A stretch of 64,000 bases of DNA from assembly GCA_050951365.1 (NCBI GenBank), contig JBMNIX010000012.1, forward strand, positions 62,001 to 126,000. Reading direction: 5' to 3'. Origin of the DNA: JAAYHG01 sp012735455 (GTDB lineage: Bacteria > Bacillota > DTU030 > DUMP01). The notes beneath the pieces are model-generated. The model had not been told where the DNA came from and did no database searches. It saw nothing but the letters and a program-made list of their open reading frames with translations. Every line of letters begins with the position of its first letter. Within the stretch, counting starts at the first letter, position 1. Of this stretch, positions 16,028 to 23,418 are shown piece after piece. The position numbers were made by a program, and so were the translations under genes.

Positions 16028-16741
16028 TTGCTACGTGGACTTTACACGGCAGCGGCTGGGATGATGGCGCAGCAGCAGCGTCTAGACGTGGTAGCCAATA
16101 ACCTGGCCAATGCTGCCACGCCAGGTTACCGGGCGGATGTGGCGGTAACAGCAGCAACGCCAGGGCTCTTCATTCAGCGCTTGCATGATGCCCTGGACAA
16201 CTTTTCTCGTCGTCCTGTGCCGGTGGGATTTCTGGGTACCGGAGCAGCCGTGTCAGAGGTGGCGATGCTTGAGCGAGGAGGCTCCTTGAAGGAGACAGGC
16301 AATCCCCACGACTTTGCCCTGGCAGGGGATGGGTACTTTGTGGTAAACACTCCCCGGGGCGTGCGCTATACCAGGAACGGGTCTTTTCAGGTCAATGCTC
16401 TCGGTGAGCTTACCACCAGCGAAGGTTACCAGGTATTGACTCGCAGCGGTGCTCCCGCTCGGGCCGATGATCCAAATCTGGTCACGGACTTGGCCGTGGC
16501 AGTGGAGCCGAGAGGAGCTGCGTTGACTAAAGAAGGTAACAGCCTTTTTGCCTCGGAACAGCCCTTACCTTTAGGTGAGGGTACAGTCCTGCAGGGTGTT
16601 CTGGAAGAGGCCAATGTGACAGCGGTTGAGGCTATGGTGGAGCTCATCAGCGCCATGCGTGCCTACGAGGCAGGGCAAAAGGCCATCCAGACCCAGGACC
16701 AGACCTTGGACAAGCTTCTGAATGAGGTCGCTAAAATCTAG
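16028..16741 (+). CDS. flhO: flagellar basal-body rod protein FlhO (FlgF/FlgG family)
   Basis: 237 aa, TTG start 4 bases after mbl with AGGAGGTGAG as SD. N-terminal rod motif LRGLYTAAAGMMAQQQRLDVVANNLANAATPGYR, central FlgE/F/G region with FALAGDGYFVV and the C-terminal helix EANVTAVEAMVELISAMRAYEAGQKAIQ. It forms part of the distal rod. The mbl-flhO-flhP order is the same as in Bacillus, which supports the assignment. Confidence 0.92.
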   Translation: MLRGLYTAAAGMMAQQQRLDVVANNLANAATPGYRADVAVTAATPGLFIQRLHDALDNFSRRPVPVGFLGTGAAVSEVAMLERGGSLKETGNPHDFALAGDGYFVVNTPRGVRYTRNGSFQVNALGELTTSEGYQVLTRSGAPARADDPNLVTDLAVAVEPRGAALTKEGNSLFASEQPLPLGEGTVLQGVLEEANVTAVEAMVELISAMRAYEAGQKAIQTQDQTLDKLLNEVAKI

Positions 16742-16944
16742 TCGCCAAAAGCCCATAGCCAAGAACCACTTCAGGGCCGGACTGCTTGCAGGGGCCTTAA
16801 GCCGCGGACTGACTGAAGCGGCGTAATTGTATAAGTGGTTGGCGCTGGGCGTTTGCACCTGGTTGTGACTGATCTTGGCCGTTAGAGGCTGGACCATTGG
16901 CCACTTGGTCATGCAACTTATTCAGTGGTTAGGAGGGACAAGCC

Positions 16945-17724
16945 ATGATGCGGGCTTTGTGGACAGCCAGCAGCGGTATGCTGGCCCAGCAGCTCAATAT
17001 TGATGTAATCTCCCATAACCTGTCCAATGTGAACACGGCCGGCTTTAAGAAGAGCCGCCTGGAGTTTCAGGATCTGCTTTACGAGACCTTACGCGGGGCT
17101 GCCCCGGCACCCTTGGGGGGTTACCTACCCACCACCCTGTCAGTGGGACACGGGGTGCGCCCGGCTGCCACCCAAAGGATGTTTAGTACGGGCAACTTTG
17201 AACCCACACAAAACCCCCTGGATGTGGCAATAGAGGGTGACGGCTTTTTCCAGGTGGAACTGCCTAACGGGAGTGTAGCCTACACCCGGGATGGATCATT
17301 TAAGATTAACGGCGATGGCGATTTAGTCACCAGCGATGGCTACTTGGTTCTTCCTGGGATCAATATCCCCCAGGGTGCCACTGACATAGCCGTTGCCCCG
17401 GATGGAACCGTTTCCTACCAGTTGGATGGCGAGACGGTGACGGGCGATCAGATTACTCTGGCGCGTTTTCCCAACCCGGCCGGTCTGGAGGCCATAGGGC
17501 GCAACCTCTTTCGTGACACCGGTGCGGCTGGTTTTGTAGAGGAGGGCCTGATTCCCGGCCAAGATTGTGGGTCACTGGCCTCCGGTTACTTGGAGATGTC
17601 CAACGTACAGATTGTTGAAGAAATGGTGAAGATGATTACTGCCCAGCGGGCCTATGAGATTAATGCCAAGGCTATTACTGCTGCTGATGAAATGCTGGGT
17701 GTGGCCAATAATCTGCGCCGTTAG
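16945..17724 (+). CDS. flhP: flagellar basal-body rod protein FlhP (FlgG)
   Basis: 259 aa. Same fold as the preceding gene: N-terminal ALWTASSGMLAQQLNIDVISHNLSNVNTAGFKKSR, central LDVAIEGDGFFQVE, C-terminal SNVQIVEEMVKMITAQRAYEINAKAI. SD AGGAGGGAC lies before the ATG. The 203-base gap before it has a weak GCCGC/GCGGC hairpin near 16802-16825 and nothing else I can support. Confidence 0.94.
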   Translation: MMRALWTASSGMLAQQLNIDVISHNLSNVNTAGFKKSRLEFQDLLYETLRGAAPAPLGGYLPTTLSVGHGVRPAATQRMFSTGNFEPTQNPLDVAIEGDGFFQVELPNGSVAYTRDGSFKINGDGDLVTSDGYLVLPGINIPQGATDIAVAPDGTVSYQLDGETVTGDQITLARFPNPAGLEAIGRNLFRDTGAAGFVEEGLIPGQDCGSLASGYLEMSNVQIVEEMVKMITAQRAYEINAKAITAADEMLGVANNLRR

Positions 17725-17822
17725 CAGGACTGGCAAGCGGCACTAGTCTGAGCTCTTCGGGCACGTGCTGCAGCCCTCAGAGGAGAGCGTGAGCAGGACA
17801 ACGGGACGGGAGGGGTGTTTCT

Positions 17823-18116
17823 ATGATTGCGAGCATTGCCGGCCCAGGCCAGCCACTTAACGCCAGGACTGAAAGTAACCAAGAGAAGCCCCTTAAAGAG
17901 GCGTGCGAAGACTTTGCCGCCTTGTTTTGGGAGACTGTTCTGAGGCAGATGCGCCGGAGTGTTCCTCAGGAAGGACTTTTCTCCGGTGGAACGGGTGAGG
18001 AAGTCTTCCAAGGACTCTTAGATCAAGAGTATGCTACCCAGATTGCCCGCAGCGAGGGCAATCTGGCTCACATGCTTTTTCAGCAGTTGAGGACACGAAA
18101 AATTAACTCGAATTGA
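17823..18116 (+). CDS. rod-binding protein, FlgJ N-terminal-like
   Basis: 97 aa. Contains the rod-binding motif: CEDFAALFWETVLRQMRRSVP, then GGTGEEVFQGLLDQEYATQIARS. It lacks the muramidase domain of proteobacterial FlgJ, as usual in Firmicutes. It closes the short flagellar rod cluster and would act as a rod scaffold or cap. Confidence 0.85.
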   Translation: MIASIAGPGQPLNARTESNQEKPLKEACEDFAALFWETVLRQMRRSVPQEGLFSGGTGEEVFQGLLDQEYATQIARSEGNLAHMLFQQLRTRKINSN

Positions 18117-18127
18117 GGAAAAGGTTC

Positions 18128-18156
18128 TTGCCAAGACGGGAAAGATAAGATAAAAT
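18128..18156 (+). promoter_or_regulatory. sigma-A-type promoter of the T-box serine operon
   Basis: TTGCCA (18128-18133), 17-base spacer, TAAAAT (18151-18156), directly upstream of the T-box leader. Confidence 0.7.
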
Positions 18157-18159
18157 GTG

Positions 18160-18412
18160 GGTCAATAAGAAAGAGCGATGCGGAGAATAAGTAGATTAGC
18201 CTCCTTCTCAGAGAGCCGGTGGTGGGTGCGAACCGGCGAAGCAGGGCTATTCGAATCCATCTCCAAGCGGGCGGCTGAACTCAAGTAGGCCAGTACGGCT
18301 GATACCCGTTATCGTATCTCGAGACGGTACTTTTCTTTATGGGTACCAAACTGGGTGGCACCGCGGGAAATGCCTCTCGCCCCTGTTATTAGGGACGAGA
18401 GGCTTTTTGTTT
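18160..18412 (+). promoter_or_regulatory. T-box leader, serine specific (UCC specifier)
   Basis: The leader shows stem I with the AGAGAGCCGGTGG terminal region, the specifier loop GAA-UCC-A (UCC at 18256-18258, a Ser codon), the T-box core TGGCACCGCGG (18356-18366) and a terminator CCTCTCGCCCCT/AGGGACGAGAGG (18373-18402) followed by TTTTT. Uncharged tRNA-Ser would stabilise the antiterminator and switch on the three downstream genes. The specifier agrees with a serine-synthesis operon. I read the specifier by eye against other T-boxes, not by folding. Confidence 0.93.
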
Positions 18413-18434
18413 TACAATGGAAGGAGAGATTCGC

Positions 18435-19592
18435 ATGCAGAGAAAAGAACACTTGTTCATTCCTGGACCCACGCCTGTTCCGCCAGAGGTTTTGGCCGCC
18501 ATGGTTCGACCTCTCATTGGACATCGAAGTTCTGAGTACTCATCTCTGCAGCGATCTTTGGTTGAGCAACTGCGGCAGGTGTTTCAAACGGAAAATGAGC
18601 TCTTTATTTTTACTGCCTCAGGAACAGGAGCCATGGAAGCGGCGGTGGCAAACTCGCTGCGCCCGGGAGAGCGAGTTCTAGCCCTGGTCACCGGCCATTT
18701 TGGTCACCGCTTTGCCGATATTGCTGAACGCTGGGGTGTACAGGTAGAGCGGTTAGAGTCTACCTGGGGTGAGCCGTTTGATCTAGCGGCAGTAAAGAGG
18801 GCCCTGGAGCAAGGTCCCTGGCCGAAGGCCATCATTGCCACCCACAATGAGACCTCAACTGGAGTGGTCAACGACATCGCTGGCTTAGGGCAGTTGGTAA
18901 AGGGCACGCCGACCCTTCTTATGGTGGACGCTGTGAGCAGCATGGGAGCCATGGACATCCGTACCGACGAGTGGGGTGTGGACTTTATGGCCACCAGTTC
19001 CCAAAAGGCGCTTATGCTCCCGCCAGGTCTAGCCTTTTTGAGCGTCAGCCCTAAGGCCTGGGAAACCATTGTCCAGGCAGGTCCGTGCAGCTACTACTTT
19101 GACCTCTTAGCCTGGAAGAAGAGTGCCACCAGAGGTTTTGCACCCTGGACGCCCAGCGTTACCCTGCTCTACGGCCTGGCAGCAGCTCTGGAGCGACTTC
19201 TGGATGAGGGATTGCCTCAGGTTTGGGCGCGGCACCGGCGCTACGCCAGGATGGTGCGGGCGGGCCTAAGGGGAATGGGACTTGAGCTTGTGGCACAGGA
19301 TGAGTGGGCTTCAGCCACAGTTACGGCAGCGCGAACACCAGGAGTGGAGGCTGACAAACTGCGCACACTGCTTAAGCGTGAGTATGGTCTGGCACTGGCA
19401 GGCGGCAAGGGCCAGCTGGCTGGTCAAATTGTACGTTTTAGCCACATGGGTTATGTAAGCGAGCTAGAGATTCTAGGGGCCTTGGGGCTCCTTGAGGCAG
19501 GGCTAAGGAGGTTGGGAGCCCCGGTTCAATTGGGCCGTGGGGTTGCCAGGGCAGAGGAAGAGATGCTGAAGGAGGCTGCGGCCAATGGCTAA
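18435..19592 (+). CDS. class V aminotransferase, probable phosphoserine (serine-glyoxylate type) aminotransferase
   Basis: 385 aa from ATG 18435, served by GGAAGGAGAG; an in-frame ATG 18417 is too close to the terminator. Fold type I PLP enzyme of the alanine-glyoxylate/serine-pyruvate family: FIPGPTPVPPEVL, FTASGTGAMEAAVAN, THNETSTG, LMVDAVSSMGA, and the PLP lysine in ATSSQKALMLPPG. Members of this group replace SerC in many Clostridia and archaea. First gene after the Ser T-box and overlapping serA by 8 bases, so 3-phosphohydroxypyruvate transamination is the likely job. Confidence 0.85.
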   Translation: MQRKEHLFIPGPTPVPPEVLAAMVRPLIGHRSSEYSSLQRSLVEQLRQVFQTENELFIFTASGTGAMEAAVANSLRPGERVLALVTGHFGHRFADIAERWGVQVERLESTWGEPFDLAAVKRALEQGPWPKAIIATHNETSTGVVNDIAGLGQLVKGTPTLLMVDAVSSMGAMDIRTDEWGVDFMATSSQKALMLPPGLAFLSVSPKAWETIVQAGPCSYYFDLLAWKKSATRGFAPWTPSVTLLYGLAAALERLLDEGLPQVWARHRRYARMVRAGLRGMGLELVAQDEWASATVTAARTPGVEADKLRTLLKREYGLALAGGKGQLAGQIVRFSHMGYVSELEILGALGLLEAGLRRLGAPVQLGRGVARAEEEMLKEAAANG

Positions 19593-20565
19593 GGTACTGC
19601 TTTTGGATAATGTTGCCCGTCAGGGGGCAGAGGTCTTGGAGCGGGCGGGCCACAGCGTGGAGATAAGGACAGGTCCGCTGGCCTCCCAGGAGCTGCTGCG
19701 AGCATTGGAAGGTTGTTCAGCTGTTATTGTGCGCAGCGCCACCCGTATTACCGGGGACCTGCTCACGGATGCCCCTGCTCTGGCTGTGATAGGGCGGGCA
19801 GGGGTTGGTGTGGACAACATCGATGTGGAAGCAGCCAGCCGTGCAGGGGTATTGGTGGTGAACGCACCGGAGGGCAACACTATTGCTGCTGCGGAGCACA
19901 CCCTGGGACTTATCCTAGCCCTGGCGCGTCACATTCCACAGGCTGTCAGCACCTTGCGACGGGGAAGATGGGAGCGGCAGGCCTTTGTAGGGGTAGAGCT
20001 GGCAGGCAAGACCCTGGGCATTCTAGGCCTGGGCCGGATTGGTTCTGCGGTGGCCAAGCGGGCCCGAGCCTTGGAGATGAAAGTCATCGCCTATGATCCT
20101 TACGTCTCCAGCGACGAAGCCCAGCGCCGGGGTGTTCAGGTTGCCAGCTTTGAAGAGGTGATCAAAGGCGCTGATTTTCTCACCATTCACCTGCCCCTTA
20201 CTCAAGAGACCCAAGGACTAATAGGGACACAAGTCCTGGCGCAGATGAAGCCCGGCGTGCGTATTATCAATGCAGCCCGAGGAGGAATTATTGACGAAGA
20301 AGCTTTGGCTGCTGCCCTGCAAAGTGGGCAGGTAGCAGGGGCGGCCCTGGATGTTTTGTGCCAGGAACCATGTACTGCCAGTCCACTGCTGGGAATGGAT
20401 AACGTCATAATTACACCCCACCTGGGAGCTTCCACGTGTGAGGCCCAGATACACGTGGCGGTACAGGTGGCTGAGCAGGTTGTACTGGCCCTGGCTGGAC
20501 GGCGGCCACGGCATGCCCTCAACTGGGAGGCGGTATTGCGCTACCGGACACCGCGGGCGATTTGA
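19585..20565 (+). CDS. serA: D-3-phosphoglycerate dehydrogenase, short form without ACT domain
   Basis: 326 aa. Oxidises 3-phosphoglycerate to phosphohydroxypyruvate. NAD-binding GLGRIGSAVAKRA, catalytic Arg in NAARGGIIDEEAL, Glu in CQEPCTASP and His in TPHLGAST are all present. Long SerA proteins add about 200 residues with ASB and ACT domains for serine feedback. This one ends after the catalytic domain, so control may rest on the T-box instead. ATG overlaps the aminotransferase end by 8 bases. Confidence 0.9.
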   Translation: MAKVLLLDNVARQGAEVLERAGHSVEIRTGPLASQELLRALEGCSAVIVRSATRITGDLLTDAPALAVIGRAGVGVDNIDVEAASRAGVLVVNAPEGNTIAAAEHTLGLILALARHIPQAVSTLRRGRWERQAFVGVELAGKTLGILGLGRIGSAVAKRARALEMKVIAYDPYVSSDEAQRRGVQVASFEEVIKGADFLTIHLPLTQETQGLIGTQVLAQMKPGVRIINAARGGIIDEEALAAALQSGQVAGAALDVLCQEPCTASPLLGMDNVIITPHLGASTCEAQIHVAVQVAEQVVLALAGRRPRHALNWEAVLRYRTPRAI

Positions 20566-20587
20566 ATCCTTAGAGGGAGCAGGAGAA

Positions 20588-21229
20588 ATGGACACTAAAA
20601 TCATTCTAGCACGTCACGGCGAGACTAAGTGGAACCTGGAGGGGCGTTTTCAAGGCCAACTGGACACAGAGCTTTCCCAGTTGGGTTGGGAGCAGGCGGA
20701 GCTTCTAGCTCGGGCGCTGGAGGGGGTACCCCTCAAGGCTGTCTATGCCAGCCCTTTGCTCCGGGCCAGGGAAACGGCGGCTCAGGCAGCGGCTTTGCAT
20801 GGCTTACCGGTTCAAACAGTACCGGCCTTCACCGAAATAAGCCACGGCAGTTGGGAGGGGCTTACCCACAGCCAGGTGCAGGTGGCAGACGGGGAGAGGT
20901 TGAGGCTTTGGCATACTCGCCCGGAGCTTGTGACCATGCCTGGTGGAGAGAGCCTGACAGATGTGGAGAGTCGGGCCTGGCCGGCCCTTGAAGCCGTGGC
21001 GGCAAAGCACTCAGGGGAGATAATCCTGGTTGTGGCTCACGATGCGGTGAACAAGCTCCTCTTGGCCCGTGCTCTGGGTCTTGGCCCGGAGTCGTTTTGG
21101 CGTATCAAGCAGGACAACGCCTGCGTAAACGTACTGGAGTACACCTGCGCCGCTTTTAGGGTTGCACTCCTTAACAGCACAGTACACCTTGGCTATTTGA
21201 TTTCAACCCTGGAACAAGAGGCCCTCTGA
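20588..21229 (+). CDS. histidine phosphatase family protein, candidate metal-independent phosphoserine phosphatase
   Basis: 213 aa. Phosphoglycerate-mutase-like fold: LARHGETKWNLEGRFQGQLDTELSQLG (nucleophile His), ASPLLRARETA, EISHGSWEG and VVAHDAVNK (second His). The SD AGGGAGCAGGAG precedes the ATG. As third gene of the Ser T-box operon it fits phosphoserine phosphatase, the activity of PspA of Hydrogenobacter from the same superfamily. Alternatives are alpha-ribazole phosphatase (CobC) or a generic sugar phosphatase. No cobalamin gene is nearby. Confidence 0.8.
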   Translation: MDTKIILARHGETKWNLEGRFQGQLDTELSQLGWEQAELLARALEGVPLKAVYASPLLRARETAAQAAALHGLPVQTVPAFTEISHGSWEGLTHSQVQVADGERLRLWHTRPELVTMPGGESLTDVESRAWPALEAVAAKHSGEIILVVAHDAVNKLLLARALGLGPESFWRIKQDNACVNVLEYTCAAFRVALLNSTVHLGYLISTLEQEAL

Positions 21230-21263
21230 TGGCGCAAAGGAGAGCGTGAATAAAGATCCCTTA

Positions 21264-21294
21264 CGGCAGGACTGGCTTCCTGCCGCCCTTTTTT
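21264..21294 (+). terminator. terminator of the serine operon
   Basis: ACGGCAGG...CCTGCCG stem (21264-21285) followed by CCC and six T (21289-21294). Confidence 0.88.
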
Positions 21295-21452
21295 CTGGGT
21301 GTTTTCGGCTGGTGAGTCCTTTCAGGAAAAAGTTTGTGGGCAGGAAAAACTTTATCTGTGCCGAATGAGATTTGGGAGAAAAGGTAAACCCTTACAAGTA
21401 GCATCTTATCAATTTGTCTTGGATAGAGTAGCAAGAGAAAGGCGGTTCGCTT

Positions 21453-21902
21453 ATGCTGGATATCCGGCAGATTCAGTCAATACTCCCACATCGTTACCCA
21501 TTCCTACTGGTGGACCGTATACTGGAGCTGGAACCGGGGAAACGTGCGGTAGGGGTTAAGAATGTGAGTGGCAATGAAGCTTTTTTCCAGGGCCACTTCC
21601 CTGGCGAGCCTATCATGCCGGGGGTCCTCATTGTGGAGGCGTTGGCCCAAACAGGGGCGGTGGCGCTCCTTTCCCTGCCGGAGTATCGGGGCCGCATTGC
21701 CTTTTTCGCTGGTATTGAATCCTGCCGTTTTCGCCGCCCGGTGGTGCCTGGAGATCAACTACGGCTAGAGACGGAACTCACAAGGCTCCGGGGCACAGTG
21801 GGCAAGGGGCAGGGCCGAGCTTTTGTGGGAGAGGAGCTGGCGGCCGAAGGCCAGTTTACCTTTGTTCTAGGACCTGAGAAAAAGGCACAAACTGAGGATT
21901 GA
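21453..21902 (+). CDS. fabZ: 3-hydroxyacyl-ACP dehydratase
   Basis: 149 aa hot-dog fold enzyme of fatty-acid synthesis. QSILPHRYPFLLVDRI carries the catalytic His, and GHFPGEPIMPGVLIVEALAQ carries the catalytic Glu helix. It lies downstream of the flagellar rod genes as in Bacillus (flhO-flhP...fabZ), separated here by the serine operon. No other fab gene is adjacent. The 150 bases before it show no convincing promoter. Confidence 0.95.
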   Translation: MLDIRQIQSILPHRYPFLLVDRILELEPGKRAVGVKNVSGNEAFFQGHFPGEPIMPGVLIVEALAQTGAVALLSLPEYRGRIAFFAGIESCRFRRPVVPGDQLRLETELTRLRGTVGKGQGRAFVGEELAAEGQFTFVLGPEKKAQTED

Positions 21903-21912
21903 AGGATTCCCA

Positions 21913-21940
21913 TTGCATTACGAGAAGTATATAGTATACT
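21913..21940 (+). promoter_or_regulatory. promoter upstream of the unrecognised 474-aa gene
   Basis: TTGCAT (21913-21918), 16-base spacer, TATACT (21935-21940). Confidence 0.55.
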
Positions 21941-21981
21941 AGTTAAAGTAAAATTCCCCGATCCCTTTGGGAAAGGAAGTG

Positions 21982-23406
21982 ATGTCAGTGAAGCAAAGAG
22001 ATGAGCGAGAGGAAGCGAGCGGCGTAGCGCTTCGCCCTGCTACCATATACGACTTCCTGCACCCCAAGTTGGAGCGGGTAGCCCAGGAACTGCATGACCG
22101 CCTGATAGATTTTGCGGAAGATGGCCGTTTTGCTGCTGATCTTGATCGGGCCTTTCACATTTTCTTCTCGGAAGAGGCTTTGGAGATACTGGATCCTGAA
22201 GAAGAGGCAGCTTTTATTTCCTTTATTGAGTGGTTTATTTATGATTACCGTCTTGCCCATGGTGAGAAACGCCTCATTGACATCTTTGCTCAAGAGGAAG
22301 GACACACCCTGGGCGACCTTGAGCGGGAGGTACTCTCTTCCTGGCTCGAGACCAACATCACCCTCCTGGAGGTTGTGCGGGTAAGCCCTGAAGGTGTTGC
22401 TGTTGAGGATCTTTTTACCGGAGAAAAGCTGTGGATAGCGGATCCAGCGATGGCTGCTGGCGTTACGCTTTGGTCCATTCTCCTCTGCCGTGTGCTGCCA
22501 GTGGGAGATTCTTACCAGCCCTCTGGTGCAGCGTTGGAGGTTCCGCCCATGTTCAAACGCGATATTTTGCGTCAGGCCCAGTTGGATTTTCGGCGCTGGC
22601 AGCGTCTGCACGGGCGTGCAGGTGGCTGGCGTGCTTATTTGCGGGAGCGGGGTTATAGTCTCAACGTAACAGTGGCGAAGCTCTTTGCTGCTGGGCAGGA
22701 AGACTTTCTGGCCCGGGAGGAGGAAATGCGTCGACGGAACGAGGGGCGGTCGGCCCGCGTCTTGTTAGGTCTTTCCCCCGAGCTCAGAGGTAAACTCTTG
22801 CGCCAGTACTACGAGGAGTACTTTAGACAGTGGCCGGACACACCTCACCCCAACCTACGGGGCTACACACCGCGCCAATCCTGCCAGAGTCCCGCCGGGC
22901 GACGCCGGGTGCGGGAGATGCTCAAGGAACTGGAGTTCATTGAAGAACGCAAGCGCCAGGCCGGAGAGGTCCACTATGACATTGGCCGGCTGCGCCAGGC
23001 TCTAAACCTACCTGCCGAGTGCGGCGGAGAGCGGCCGAGCATTAAGTGGACGCGGCCTGTCTATGCGCAGGTGGCGGAAGAATTGCGATGGCAGCTGGCC
23101 AATGCTGGTTATCTGCAGCCCCAGGTGGAAAATGCCGTTCAGCTTTGGGCGGATTATTGCCGGGTCAAACGGCCTGAGATCAAAAAACGAGAGACCTGGC
23201 TGGCGGCTCTGGAATACACCATGGCACGATTGGAGTTTACAGGGGGCATAACCCAAAAGGACTTGAGCGAGAAGTATAATGTGGCTGTGGCCAGCATTTC
23301 CAGTAAGTTCCGCAGTATTTGGCAGGCCCTCAAACTGGAGAACTTTGACCAGCGCTACACCACCCAAGAGGACCCATACACCAAACTCTTGCGTTTTTTA
23401 CGGTAG
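21982..23406 (+). CDS. unrecognised 474-aa protein with C-terminal HTH-like segment
   Basis: ATG 21982 with GGAAAGGAAG upstream. I do not recognise a named family. The N-terminal half (about 20-190) is acidic and helical: FSEEALEILDPEEEAAFISFIEWFIYDYRL then a beta-rich VSPEGVAVEDLFTGEKLWIADP. This is the layout I recall from N-terminal regions of Firmicute SEC-C-type proteins, but no SEC-C cysteine motif is present. The middle is charged (REEEMRRRNEGRSARVL, KELEFIEERKRQAG). The end has an HTH-like TQKDLSEKYNVAVASISSKFRSIW (about 430-453), suggesting DNA binding. It precedes recD2 by 12 bases, so a DNA-related role is possible but unproven. Confidence 0.75.
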   Translation: MSVKQRDEREEASGVALRPATIYDFLHPKLERVAQELHDRLIDFAEDGRFAADLDRAFHIFFSEEALEILDPEEEAAFISFIEWFIYDYRLAHGEKRLIDIFAQEEGHTLGDLEREVLSSWLETNITLLEVVRVSPEGVAVEDLFTGEKLWIADPAMAAGVTLWSILLCRVLPVGDSYQPSGAALEVPPMFKRDILRQAQLDFRRWQRLHGRAGGWRAYLRERGYSLNVTVAKLFAAGQEDFLAREEEMRRRNEGRSARVLLGLSPELRGKLLRQYYEEYFRQWPDTPHPNLRGYTPRQSCQSPAGRRRVREMLKELEFIEERKRQAGEVHYDIGRLRQALNLPAECGGERPSIKWTRPVYAQVAEELRWQLANAGYLQPQVENAVQLWADYCRVKRPEIKKRETWLAALEYTMARLEFTGGITQKDLSEKYNVAVASISSKFRSIWQALKLENFDQRYTTQEDPYTKLLRFLR

Positions 23407-23418
23407 GGGGGAGATAGC

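Noticed and set aside
16742..16944. 203-base gap between flhO and flhP
   Set aside because: Contains only a weak hairpin; no promoter of sigma-D type (TAAA-N15-GCCGATAA) and no ORF with an SD.
19585..20565. SerA called truncated
   Set aside because: All catalytic residues are present and it ends in a natural stop 22 bases before the next gene; short forms without ACT domain are a normal class.
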